Assembly: GCA_910586225.1 (NCBI GenBank)
Contig: CAJUIL010000001.1
Coordinates: 1-64,000, forward strand
Origin: an uncultured Eubacterium sp.
GTDB lineage: Bacteria; Bacillota; Clostridia; Lachnospirales; Lachnospiraceae
DNA: 64,000 bases
Reading direction: 5' to 3'
Shown here: piece by piece, positions 41,627 through 49,336 of the stretch
Position numbering within the stretch: the first letter of the stretch is position 1
How the letters are laid out: every line of letters begins with the position of its first letter
Position numbers and translations under genes: made by a program
The notes under the pieces: generated by a model
Database searches by the model: none
Told to the model about the DNA's origin: nothing
What the model saw: only the letters and a program-made list of their open reading frames with translations

Positions 41627-42904
41627 TCACAAATATTCTAACGGCTGGTACAGTAGTTCATAAATAGCGTCAGTCTGTCTGGTCACATCCTTTGCACAGT
41701 ACATATGGCTGTCCGCTTCTTTCATTAAGTAATAATGACCTTTGTCTTTGAGATTCTCATCCGCCATTTTAACTTCTATCGCCCGTATCAAATAAGGGCT
41801 GTGGGAGCTGACAATGCTGCGCACGCCCATATACTTGTACAGCAGCACAAGCGCTTCGGCAAATTTTAACTGCCATTGCGGGTGCAGGTTTGTCTCCGGC
41901 TCGTCTATCATTAAAATACCATTTTTCTTTAACTTTCCCCGCTCCACAAGCGACTGAATCATTAAAAAATTTTTCATCCCAGACGCCACATTTGCAATAT
42001 CCAGATGACTGTCCAGCTCCCGATCCTTGAAAAGAATCCGCCCTGCCGGAGATTTTTCGAGTGTACCATGCAGAACCTCCGCTAAAATATCCTTCACCAA
42101 CTGTACGTTTTGCTCCGTCTCCTGATACTCTTCAAACGTCGGTTCCTTTTCGGAAGAAATCAAAGCCTTTCGCAGATCAGACTCCGGCGAATAACTCTGG
42201 ATCCGTAAAACCGGATATTCTGTAATATCCAAAAGATGATAAGCAGGAAGATAAAACACCTCCGCCTCAGAATTAGCGGAAAATTCCATGCGCACAACCT
42301 TATTTTCCCTCACCCGGATCTGATAATGTTCTGACTCGGATACAACAGAAACCTCCGCGTCCTGATAATCATAAAGGCTATTCATCTGTCCTTTAAACAA
42401 ATTCCGGATATACATTTCCGTAATAAATCCTAAATCTTTTCCAATATCTCTGTTCGCAATTTTTTTGATATGTTCATATACAGGCCGGAGAAACATATCG
42501 GAAAAAAAATCCTGTGTTTCTTCTTTTGGAAGCTCCTGCATACATTCTTCCAGACTTTGTACAAATATCATTTTCAACCGTGAAAAAGAATCCTTTTTCT
42601 CGTCACGAAAAGCTTCCAGCTGCGAGATCACTTTATCAGAAATGACAGATAACAATTCTCTTGGCAGCATATCATATCCTTCGCTGTCGAAATAGGATTC
42701 CAGACTTCCAAAATAACTCTTAAGGCTCTTCCTTCGCTCATTATTCACGTTATGCTTCGGGTCTCGGCACGTACGGAATGCGATATAAGCCGCTTTCAGC
42801 AACGTACTTTTTCCCATATCATTATAACCTGCAATTACTGTCACACCGTCCAATGTAAGATCCGCCTCCAGTATTTTGGCCGTTCGTTTTATTTTAATCT
42901 GCAT
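41627..42904 (-). CDS. AAA (OLD/AAA_15-like) ATPase
   Basis: A 425-aa ABC/SMC-related ATPase. Walker A GYNDMGKST is at residues 26-34, the signature-like VASGMKNF near 305, Walker B ILMIDEPETNLHP near 330, and the switch histidine in SSHSPYLIRA near 370. A long helical insertion occupies residues about 60-220. No TOPRIM domain is attached, so this is the ATPase-only class often paired with a separate effector. The start at 42904 is set by AGAGGA and by a promoter whose -10 lies at the alternative upstream ATG. Confidence 0.85.
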   Translation of the reverse strand: MQIKIKRTAKILEADLTLDGVTVIAGYNDMGKSTLLKAAYIAFRTCRDPKHNVNNERRKSLKSYFGSLESYFDSEGYDMLPRELLSVISDKVISQLEAFRDEKKDSFSRLKMIFVQSLEECMQELPKEETQDFFSDMFLRPVYEHIKKIANRDIGKDLGFITEMYIRNLFKGQMNSLYDYQDAEVSVVSESEHYQIRVRENKVVRMEFSANSEAEVFYLPAYHLLDITEYPVLRIQSYSPESDLRKALISSEKEPTFEEYQETEQNVQLVKDILAEVLHGTLEKSPAGRILFKDRELDSHLDIANVASGMKNFLMIQSLVERGKLKKNGILMIDEPETNLHPQWQLKFAEALVLLYKYMGVRSIVSSHSPYLIRAIEVKMADENLKDKGHYYLMKEADSHMYCAKDVTRQTDAIYELLYQPLEYL

Positions 42905-42947
42905 TTTTATCCTCTCTGTATGAAAACTTTTCTGTTCTGGTACCTGC

Positions 42948-42976
42948 ATCATACTCTATTTTGCATAAAAGTGCAA
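42948..42976 (-). promoter_or_regulatory. promoter of the ATPase/nuclease-like operon
   Basis: -35 TTGCAC (42971-42976), 17-nt spacer, -10 TATGAT (42948-42953). It lies about 40 nt before the ATPase start and shows that the two-gene cassette is an independent transcription unit. Confidence 0.7.
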
Positions 42977-43092
42977 CCTCCGTGAAGCATTTACGGCTTT
43001 TTCTTCCCGAACGCAATGCGATTTCAAGCCGCCGACAACAACACCCTATTTACTAATATATGCAGCATCCATACTTTTTAGAACAAGCAAAC

Positions 43093-43419
43093 TCAAAACG
43101 CCACGCACACCGCCCCAGCCACAATGCAGAGCACGCCAAGCACCTTTCTTTTCGTAATCCTCTCCCGCAGGATCCAGTACGACAGCACCATCGTCCAAAT
43201 ATAAGTAACCGAAGAAAGCGGCAGCACGACCGAATAATCCAAGTACCGCAGCACGACAATATTAATCCCCGCCGCAGCTACATACAAAAAGCCGCCGACA
43301 TACAGATTGACATTCAATAGCAGCTTCCATAGCCCATCGCTTTCCGACGCTCTCTTAAAAAAAACAGAAGCTACCGCTCCCATAAACGTCATGCATAAAA
43401 TCAGGAAAAAATAAATCAT
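43093..43419 (-). CDS. SMR/EamA-type small transporter subunit
   Basis: A 108-aa protein with four membrane helices and the small-multidrug-resistance/EamA pattern (MTFMGAVASVFFKRAS, SVVLPLSSVTYIWTMVLSYW, ILRERITKRKVLGV). It overlaps the stop of its sister gene by 4 nt. The pair resembles ArnE/ArnF-type heterodimeric flippases, but the substrate cannot be read from the sequence. Confidence 0.85.
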   Translation of the reverse strand: MIYFFLILCMTFMGAVASVFFKRASESDGLWKLLLNVNLYVGGFLYVAAAGINIVVLRYLDYSVVLPLSSVTYIWTMVLSYWILRERITKRKVLGVLCIVAGAVCVAF

Positions 43420-43757
43420 TCCGCGTCCCCTCCTCCGATCAGCACTACGCCGGACGTAATAATGACAATCCCAATGACCTTAAGTACCGACAGCTTTTCC
43501 TGCAGTACGAAATATCCCAAAACCGCACTTAGTACATAATTTGTGCTCAGCATCGGCTGCAGCACTGAAACGCTCCCGTAGCGGTACGCAACGAGCATAA
43601 GCAGCGCTCCCATACCATACAGTCCAAATCCAAGCAGCAAATACAGGCCCCCGCCTGTTACGGAAAGCTTCCACATCAGCTGCCCTACGCAGGCAAACAG
43701 CGCCGCTATCAGCATCAGCAGAATACCCTTTTTATTTTTTTGAAACGACTCCCGCAT
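43416..43757 (-). CDS. SMR/EamA-type small transporter subunit
   Basis: A 113-aa four-helix membrane protein paralogous to its downstream neighbour (LIAALFACVGQLMWKLSVTG, SVLQPMLSTNYVLSAVLGYF, LQEKLSVLKVIGI). AAGGAG lies before the ATG. Paired SMR genes usually form heterodimers in which one subunit is inverted relative to the other. It begins just after the rplT terminator and may be expressed partly by read-through or from an unseen promoter. Confidence 0.85.
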   Translation of the reverse strand: MRESFQKNKKGILLMLIAALFACVGQLMWKLSVTGGGLYLLLGFGLYGMGALLMLVAYRYGSVSVLQPMLSTNYVLSAVLGYFVLQEKLSVLKVIGIVIITSGVVLIGGGDAE

Positions 43758-43768
43758 AAGATCTCCTT

Positions 43769-43809
43769 AAAATACAAAATTCCCCCGCAAACAATCCTGT
43801 TTACGAGGG
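43769..43809 (-). terminator. Rho-independent terminator after rplT
   Basis: On the minus strand CCCTCGTAAACA (43798-43809) pairs with TGTTTGCGGGGG (43782-43793), 12 bp including two G-U pairs, with a 4-nt loop, followed by AATTTTGTATTTT. It ends the infC-rpmI-rplT operon. Confidence 0.75.
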
Positions 43810-43841
43810 TCAGTAACAAAGCAAATACAAACGCTTGTCCA

Positions 43842-44198
43842 TTAAGCAGCTTTTTCTTTTGCAATCTCTGCTAATTTTGCAAAGCCTTCAGCGTCATTGA
43901 CAGCCATATCTGCTAAAACCTTACGGTTTAAGTCAATATTCGCCAGCTTTAAGCCATGCATAAATTTGCTGTAAGAAATGCCGTTCATTCTTGCTGCTGC
44001 GTTGATACGTGCGATCCACAGGCTGCGGAACTGCCGTTTTCTTTCCTTACGTCCTTTATAAGCGGTCGCTAACGCACGCATAACAGACTGTTTTGCAACA
44101 CGGTACTGCTTAGAGCGCGCGCCTCTGTAGCCTTTTGCTAATTTTAATACTTTTTTATGTCTCTTTTTTGCGTTTAAGCCGCCTTTTATTCTTGCCAT
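43842..44198 (-). CDS. rplT: 50S ribosomal protein L20
   Basis: A 118-aa large-subunit protein with the canonical start MARIKGGLNAKKRHKKVLKL and the QFRSLWIARINAAARMNGIS motif. L20 initiates 50S assembly and represses its own operon in many bacteria. It is last in infC-rpmI-rplT, 22 nt after rpmI, and is followed by an intrinsic terminator. Confidence 0.98.
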   Translation of the reverse strand: MARIKGGLNAKKRHKKVLKLAKGYRGARSKQYRVAKQSVMRALATAYKGRKERKRQFRSLWIARINAAARMNGISYSKFMHGLKLANIDLNRKVLADMAVNDAEGFAKLAEIAKEKAA

Positions 44199-44220
44199 GT
44201 CTGATCTCCTCCTTCACGAT

Positions 44221-44418
44221 TTAAATATATGGTAAAATCTGCTTCATGTTCTTCACATTTGATGCATCTACTGTTGTCGCCTGTCTGAGATTTCTCTTTG
44301 TTTTCGGCGACTTCTTCGTCAGGATATGTCTCTTGTAGGCTTTATTTCTTTTTAATTTTCCTGTGCCTGTCACTTTAAAGCGTTTAGCGGCTGCTCTTTT
44401 TGTTTTCATTTTTGGCAT
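44221..44418 (-). CDS. rpmI: 50S ribosomal protein L35
   Basis: A 65-aa basic ribosomal protein with the canonical sequence MPKMKTKRAAAKRFKVTGTG and the KRNKAYKRHILTKKSPKTKR core. GGAGG precedes the ATG. It is the middle gene of infC-rpmI-rplT. Confidence 0.98.
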   Translation of the reverse strand: MPKMKTKRAAAKRFKVTGTGKLKRNKAYKRHILTKKSPKTKRNLRQATTVDASNVKNMKQILPYI

Positions 44419-44452
44419 GATTTATTACCTCCTTATAATAAGTACTTCCGTT

Positions 44453-44959
44453 TTATTTCTTTTCTGCCAGCACCATGCTGATCGCACGTCCCTCGACCTT
44501 CGGCGCCTTTTCCACTACTGCTACCTCTTCCAGCTCCTTCGCAATATCGTCTAAAATATGCCTACTGGCCTGCATATGGGCCATCTCACGTCCACGGAAA
44601 CGAAGTGTGATCTTGACCTTGTTTCCTTTTGTAACAAATTTTCTGGCAGCATTAATTTTAGTATTCAAATCATTTGCATCTATATTCGGTGAAAGGCGTA
44701 CCTCCTTAAGCTCTACCACCTTCTGCTTTTTCCTGGCTTCCTTCTCTTTACGGGCCAGCTCATAACGGTATTTTCCGTAATCAATAATTTTGCATACCGG
44801 CGGCTTCGCGGTCGGAGCAATCTTTACCAAATCTAATTCTGCCTCCTGCGCAAGCTTCATCGCTTCTTTTGCGGACATGATTCCAAGCTGCTGCCCGTCC
44901 TCTCCAATTAAGCGAACCTCCCTGTCACGGATCTGTTCATTAATCATTAAATCACTAAT
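44453..44959 (-). CDS. infC: translation initiation factor IF-3 (probable ATT start)
   Basis: A 168-aa factor that enforces start-codon fidelity and ribosome splitting. The N domain (INEQIRDREVRLIGEDGQQL) and C domain (ITLRFRGREMAHMQASRHIL) are complete. An ATG at 44947 opens the standard ORF, but the only strong SD (GGAGG, 44969-44973) is 21 nt away. It is 9 nt before an in-frame ATT at 44959-44957, giving an N terminus (I)SDLMINEQIR that aligns with Bacillus-type IF-3 (MISKD...INEQIR). AUU starts are known for infC and allow autoregulation. Confidence 0.85.
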   Translation of the reverse strand: MSDLMINEQIRDREVRLIGEDGQQLGIMSAKEAMKLAQEAELDLVKIAPTAKPPVCKIIDYGKYRYELARKEKEARKKQKVVELKEVRLSPNIDANDLNTKINAARKFVTKGNKVKITLRFRGREMAHMQASRHILDDIAKELEEVAVVEKAPKVEGRAISMVLAEKK

Positions 44960-44972
44960 GGTTTTACACCTC

Positions 44973-45113
44973 CAAAAAAAATAAAGTGGATAGGCAGAAC
45001 ATCCACTTTCAAAGACATGATCCAGGCATCTGAATCGACATTGTCGTTATGAACACTTAGTCATATAGGGATGCTAAGGTGAGAGTGGATACTCTACTTT
45101 GTTTTTACAACGT
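44973..45113 (-). promoter_or_regulatory. infC-rpmI-rplT leader attenuator (L20-leader type)
   Basis: A leader of about 150 nt with a terminator/antiterminator choice. Terminator: AAAGTGGAT (45001-45009) with ATCCACTTT (44983-44991), followed by ATTTTTTTT. Antiterminator: ATCCACTCTC (45081-45090) can instead pair with GAAAGTGGAT (45001-45010), 9 of 10. A local hairpin AGAGT-ATCC-ACTCT (45082-45095) competes with the antiterminator. The position matches the Firmicute L20 leader, by which L20 represses the operon; the class assignment is inference. Confidence 0.75.
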
Positions 45114-45117
45114 GTAT

Positions 45118-45146
45118 AGGATAGCATACATTATTTGGAGAGTCAA
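45118..45146 (-). promoter_or_regulatory. infC operon promoter
   Basis: -35 TTGACT (45141-45146), 17-nt spacer, -10 TATCCT (45118-45123). It is divergent from the oxidoreductase gene at 45241. Confidence 0.75.
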
Positions 45147-45192
45147 TACTTTTTTTCATTGATTTTTGCTTTCCTTTAAAATCATTAAGTAT

Positions 45193-45198
45193 TATAAT
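45193..45198 (+). promoter_or_regulatory. -10-like element upstream of the multidomain oxidoreductase
   Basis: A perfect TATAAT lies 43 nt before the ATG at 45241, but no good -35 is found at 16-18 nt spacing. It is a probable but incomplete promoter assignment. Confidence 0.4.
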
Positions 45199-45240
45199 AG
45201 AAGAAACAGTAAAACAAACAGATGAAAGGGGAACAATTTT

Positions 45241-47811
45241 ATGAAGTATGTCATTCTCGGCGGCGTGGCTGCCGGAACAAAAGCGGCTGCGAAATTAAAA
45301 CGTCTAGACCGGAACGCGGATGTAAAAATCTATACGAAGGGAAGCGATATTTCGTATGCGGGCTGCGGGCTTCCCTACTATTTGGGCGGCGATATCCCTT
45401 CGCGGGACAGCCTGATCGTCAATACCCCGCAAAAATATGCGGGACTGACCGGAGCGGATGTTTTTCCAAGCTGCGAAGCGACTGCGGTGGACAGCGCTGC
45501 AAAAACGGTTCGTTTGAAAAAAGCATCTGGTGAAGAATTTACAGAAACGTATGATAAGCTTATTATAGCAACCGGCGCGGCTCCTTTCGTACCTCCGGTG
45601 GACGGCGTGGACCTGCCTGGCGTTTTTTGTGTACGTACGCCGGATGATGTTGTGGCGGCGCGTGCGTACCTTAAGGAAAACAGCTGCCGCAAGGCGGTCG
45701 TATGCGGCGCTGGATTTATCGGCCTGGAGGTAGCGGAAAATCTGCTGGCACAGGGATTAGAAGTTACAGTCATTGACGCGGCTGCACAGATCATGCCAAA
45801 TGCCTTTGACAAGGAAATGGCAGATTACGCGAAAAAGCAGTTAAAGGCTGCCGGAATGCGCGTACTGACCGCTACCTCGTTAAAGGGCATCGCAGGCGAG
45901 GCAAAAGCGCAAACAGTAATCACAGACAACGGGACGCTGCCGGCGGATCTGGTCATTCTGGCGATCGGCGTACGTCCGGCGACGGAATTTTTAGAAAACT
46001 CCAAGCTGAAAATGTTTAAAGGCACGATACTTGTTGATGCACAGATGCGGACAAGCCTGCCGGATATTTATGCGGTCGGCGACTGTGCGATGGTCCTAAA
46101 CGCACAGACCGGGAAATCCCAGTGGTCAGCAATGGGTTCTACCGCAAACCTTGCAGCGCGCGCTATGGCAAAGGCGCTGAATGGGCTGGGAGACGGTTAT
46201 GGCGGATGTTTTGGTACGGGTGTCGTACGGCTGCTTCCAAAGCTCAACGCAGGGCGCACCGGATTAACGCAGGAACAGGCAAAGGCTGCCGGCTACCAGA
46301 CGACATCGATCGTCTGTGTTGCTGACGATAAAGCACATTATTATCCGGGCGCTTCTACCTTTATGATCAAGCTGATCGCAGAAACAGCTTCCAGAAAGCT
46401 GCTGGGCCTGCAGGTGATCGGAGCCGGCGCCGTAGACAAGATGACGGATATCGCCGTTGTGGGTCTTTCGCAAGGGATGAAGCTGGATGATTTTGATACG
46501 CTGGATCTTGCTTATGCCCCGCCGTTTTCCACCGCGATCCATCCGTTTGTGACCGCCTGCTACATATTGGAAAACAAGCTGGATGATGTGTTTACGTCGA
46601 TGAGCCCGGCGGAATACGCTGCCGGAGCTGCAGAAGGTTATACCGTACTTGACGTGCAGCCTGCCCCTTCGATCCCGAACGCGCGATGGATCAATCTGGC
46701 GGAAGTAAAAGGCCCGATCGAGGGTCTGGATCCGGATGCGAAGCTGCTGCTTGTCTGCGCCAGAGGCAAACGCGGATACTTTTTGCAGAACCGTCTGAAA
46801 GCCTATGGCTACACCCATACAAAGGTACTGGAGGGCGGCGTATCCTTTAATGATGTGAAAGTACCGCGGGACGGAACAAAGCTTTCTGCCGAAGAGATCA
46901 AGCGTGTCAAAGGTCTTGGATGCCTGCAGGATAAACGCTATGACGATGTGTTTAATGTGCGTGTGATTACGCGCAACGGCAAGCTGAGTTTCGAAGAGCA
47001 GAAAAAAATCGCGGAAGCAGCGCAGCGGTTCGGCTCCGGCGAAGTAACGATGACAACCCGTCTGACGCTGGAGATCCAGGGCGTACCATATGACAAGCTG
47101 GAGGAAGTGTTTGCGTTTTTGGAAGAAGCCGGGCTGGAAACAGGAGGCACAGGCTCCAAGGTGCGCCCGATCGTATCGTGCAAAGGAACAACGTGCCAAT
47201 GTGGCCTGATCGACACGTTCGCACTTTCAGAAAAGCTGCATGACCTTTATTATAAAGGATATCACGGCGTCTCCCTGCCGCACAAGTTTAAAATAGCAGT
47301 TGGCGGGTGTCCGAACAACTGTGTTAAGCCGGATCTAAATGACCTTGGCATTATCGGCCAAAGAGTGCCGGAAATCGACCTTTCCAAATGCAAGGGCTGT
47401 AAGGTCTGCCAAGTATTGAACAACTGCCCGATCCATGCTGCGGGCCTGACAGACGGCAAAATACAGATCGATGCAAAAGACTGCAACCATTGCGGACGCT
47501 GCATCGGCAAATGCCCGTTTGGTGCAGTAAGCGAGGCTGCGGCAGGCTATAAAGTATATATCGGCGGACGCTGGGGCAAAAAAGTAGCGGAAGGCCGTGC
47601 GCTGGACCGGGTATTTACTTCTGAGGAAGAAGTGATCGACGTTGTAGAGCGTGCGATCTTATTCTTCCGCGATGAAGGGATCTCCGGCGAACGGTTTGCA
47701 GACACGATTGCAAGGCTCGGCTTTGACTATGTACAGGAAAAGCTTCTGCACAGCCAGATCGACAAAAAACAGATCTTGGAAAAAACCGTCGTCGGCGGAG
47801 CTACCTGTTAA
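45241..47811 (+). CDS. CoA-disulfide-reductase-like / rhodanese / sulfite-reductase-like / ferredoxin fusion
   Basis: An 856-aa redox fusion protein, cytoplasmic. Residues 1 to about 450 form a pyridine-nucleotide-disulfide oxidoreductase with FAD motif GGVAAG and redox Cys42 (SYAGCGLPYYLGG), as in CoA-disulfide reductases and NADH oxidases. Residues about 455-545 form a rhodanese-like domain with Cys in LLVCARGKRG. Residues about 560-690 form a nitrite/sulfite-reductase half-domain with the four-Cys siroheme/Fe-S set (SCKGTTCQCG and GGCPNNC). Residues about 710-770 hold two 4Fe-4S motifs (CKGCKVC, CNHCGRCIGKCP). A role in sulfur or persulfide reduction is inferred. Confidence 0.85.
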   Translation: MKYVILGGVAAGTKAAAKLKRLDRNADVKIYTKGSDISYAGCGLPYYLGGDIPSRDSLIVNTPQKYAGLTGADVFPSCEATAVDSAAKTVRLKKASGEEFTETYDKLIIATGAAPFVPPVDGVDLPGVFCVRTPDDVVAARAYLKENSCRKAVVCGAGFIGLEVAENLLAQGLEVTVIDAAAQIMPNAFDKEMADYAKKQLKAAGMRVLTATSLKGIAGEAKAQTVITDNGTLPADLVILAIGVRPATEFLENSKLKMFKGTILVDAQMRTSLPDIYAVGDCAMVLNAQTGKSQWSAMGSTANLAARAMAKALNGLGDGYGGCFGTGVVRLLPKLNAGRTGLTQEQAKAAGYQTTSIVCVADDKAHYYPGASTFMIKLIAETASRKLLGLQVIGAGAVDKMTDIAVVGLSQGMKLDDFDTLDLAYAPPFSTAIHPFVTACYILENKLDDVFTSMSPAEYAAGAAEGYTVLDVQPAPSIPNARWINLAEVKGPIEGLDPDAKLLLVCARGKRGYFLQNRLKAYGYTHTKVLEGGVSFNDVKVPRDGTKLSAEEIKRVKGLGCLQDKRYDDVFNVRVITRNGKLSFEEQKKIAEAAQRFGSGEVTMTTRLTLEIQGVPYDKLEEVFAFLEEAGLETGGTGSKVRPIVSCKGTTCQCGLIDTFALSEKLHDLYYKGYHGVSLPHKFKIAVGGCPNNCVKPDLNDLGIIGQRVPEIDLSKCKGCKVCQVLNNCPIHAAGLTDGKIQIDAKDCNHCGRCIGKCPFGAVSEAAAGYKVYIGGRWGKKVAEGRALDRVFTSEEEVIDVVERAILFFRDEGISGERFADTIARLGFDYVQEKLLHSQIDKKQILEKTVVGGATC

Positions 47812-47828
47812 TAATTTAATATTGACAT

Positions 47829-47880
47829 AAAACAACAAGTCTTTGTCAATCGGATCGTGATTGTCAAGGACTTGTGTTTT
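47829..47880. terminator. bidirectional terminator
   Basis: A long imperfect palindrome between convergent genes: AAAACAACAAGTCTTTGTCAATC (47829 on) against its near reverse complement ending at 47880. The A-rich left flank and T-rich right end suit termination in both directions. It separates the oxidoreductase from the PHP phosphoesterase. Confidence 0.75.
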
Positions 47881-47914
47881 CTTCGCGGTACTAAAGCTTT
47901 TGCAGCGTAGCAGT

Positions 47915-48781
47915 TCAGATACCTTCACTGTTACTTTGCAGCTCCTTTAAGCTCTGCAGATATGCATATGGGATATGCAAATTCCCTTTTCCTTTGCCAA
48001 GCTGGATATCCGGTTTGTTTTTTCCATGAAAGTCCGACCCTCCAGTAACACACAGATCAAATTCTTCCGCGAGCTTTTTCATATGCGCCTCGTCATCCGC
48101 CGTATTTTCAGAATAGACCGCTTCCAGCCCACACATTCCAGCCTGCTTCATTTCGGCAATCATCTCCAGCAATTCCTCATCAGGCAGATTGCAGAGCACC
48201 GGATGCGCTAAGACCGCCAGTCCCCCGGCTTCACGGATCAACTCTACAGCGTCTGCCGGAGAGATTTTCGGCCGGTCAATATAACAGCAGCAGTTTTCCC
48301 CAAGATACTTGGAAAAAGCCGTCCTAGTATCCGGAAGCTGTCCGGTATCACATAAAAACCGGGACATATGCGCCCTTGTCAGCACACTATCCGGGAATTT
48401 TTCACGCAGCTGCTCCATTGTGATCGAAAAGCCCTCCTCTCGCAGCCGTTCGACCATACGTACATTGCGGGTGGCGCGAAAATCACGGAACTCCTCCAGC
48501 ATAGCCTTAAGCCTTGGAGATTCCTGCGAGACATAGTATCCGAGCACATGGATTTCTCTGCCGTTATATTCCGTAGAAATCTCCACACCTGGCACAAGCT
48601 CAATGCCAAGCTCGTTCGCGGCTTGCTGCGCTTCTTCTATCCCATCCATCGTATCGTGGTCGGTTAACGCCATCGCGCACAATCCTGCCTTTTTTGCTTC
48701 CGCCAACAGGTCGGACGGGGCGAAGGTTCCGTCGGAGGCGGAAGAATGTACGTGCATATCAATCATGCGTGTATCTGTCAT
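47915..48781 (-). CDS. PHP-domain phosphoesterase (TrpH/RNase AM-like)
   Basis: A 288-aa metal-dependent phosphoesterase. PHP motifs are intact: MHVHSSASDGTF (motif 1), LTDHDTMDGIEEA (motif 2), VLGYY and VLAHPVL (later metal ligands), and GGSDFHG near the C terminus. Family members (YciV/TrpH) act on 3',5'-nucleoside bisphosphates or short RNA/DNA ends; the substrate here is not determined. GGAG lies about 11 nt before the ATG. It is monocistronic, with its own promoter and a shared terminator downstream. Confidence 0.92.
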   Translation of the reverse strand: MTDTRMIDMHVHSSASDGTFAPSDLLAEAKKAGLCAMALTDHDTMDGIEEAQQAANELGIELVPGVEISTEYNGREIHVLGYYVSQESPRLKAMLEEFRDFRATRNVRMVERLREEGFSITMEQLREKFPDSVLTRAHMSRFLCDTGQLPDTRTAFSKYLGENCCCYIDRPKISPADAVELIREAGGLAVLAHPVLCNLPDEELLEMIAEMKQAGMCGLEAVYSENTADDEAHMKKLAEEFDLCVTGGSDFHGKNKPDIQLGKGKGNLHIPYAYLQSLKELQSNSEGI

Positions 48782-48836
48782 AGTGATAAAAGCTCCTTTC
48801 TTTTTTCTATCGTTTTATCAAGTGAAACTGCATTTT

Positions 48837-48865
48837 ATCATAGCATAGAAGCAAGAACAGTGCAA
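48837..48865 (-). promoter_or_regulatory. promoter of the PHP phosphoesterase gene
   Basis: -35 TTGCAC (48860-48865), 17-nt spacer, -10 TATGAT (48837-48842). It leads a leader of about 50 nt to the ATG at 48781. Confidence 0.7.
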
Positions 48866-48870
48866 GCGGT

Positions 48871-48896
48871 TAAGAAATTCCAAAAATTGCCGATAA
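48871..48896 (+). promoter_or_regulatory. sigma-D (FliA)-type promoter
   Basis: TAAG (48871-48874), 14-nt spacer, GCCGATAA (48889-48896). This closely fits the flagellar sigma consensus TAAA-N14-16-GCCGATAT and reads into the small gene at 48989. It is not coding sequence and lies just past the PHP promoter. Confidence 0.6.
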
Positions 48897-48988
48897 TATT
48901 TGTAAGAGCACTGAAGAAAAGGATTTTGCAGGCGTCTCTTGCACGATGCGCATGATGCAGGCATTGCTTGTACGGTCGAAGGTAACTG

Positions 48989-49267
48989 TTGGAATTTACA
49001 ACCAGGGAGGGGAGTAAAGCAGCAAATGTTAATCAATTATTCCGGATCGAAAACGTGATTTTTGTAACAAGCCTTCACGATACTGCTTCCAAGCGCAGGG
49101 AGCAGCAGCAACGTGAAAAAAAACAATCCCGCAGCTTTGAAAGTATCTTACAGGAAGCGTGTACAGAAACCGGCCAGAGAGAAATTTCCTATTCGACGGC
49201 AGGCTACACAAAAAATGGTACCGCTTACCACCACTTTGAAAAGCGTAGGGAATATGTGCATCAATAA
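48989..49267 (+). CDS. small hypothetical protein behind a sigma-D-type promoter
   Basis: A 92-aa hydrophilic protein of unrecognised family, with no signal or membrane segment. The N-terminal half ends in a charged helix (SKRREQQQREKKQ), followed by SFESILQEACTETG and a Tyr/His-rich tail. The start appears to be a TTG at 48989 with AAGG 6-7 nt upstream; no in-frame ATG precedes the conserved-looking region. An excellent intrinsic terminator begins 11 nt after the stop, and a sigma-D-type promoter lies about 95 nt upstream. These boundaries support a real motility-regulon transcript. Confidence 0.6.
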   Translation: MEFTTREGSKAANVNQLFRIENVIFVTSLHDTASKRREQQQREKKQSRSFESILQEACTETGQREISYSTAGYTKNGTAYHHFEKRREYVHQ

Positions 49268-49277
49268 CCACACAGTT

Positions 49278-49320
49278 AAGAGCTGCCGTCCTAAACTTGG
49301 CTTAGGACGGCAGCTCTTTT
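49278..49320. terminator. intrinsic terminator
   Basis: A perfect 17-bp stem AAGAGCTGCCGTCCTAA (49278-49294) and its reverse complement (49302-49318) around a 7-nt loop, followed by TTTT on the plus strand. It ends the small plus-strand gene and faces the convergent kinase gene, so it may work both ways. Confidence 0.85.
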
Positions 49321-49336
49321 ATCTGACCAGATGTTC

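Noticed and set aside
46264..47199. 311-aa open frame on the minus strand inside the oxidoreductase
   Set aside because: It is a complementary-strand shadow of a well-supported multidomain gene, with His/Arg/Gln-rich composition and no recognisable domain.
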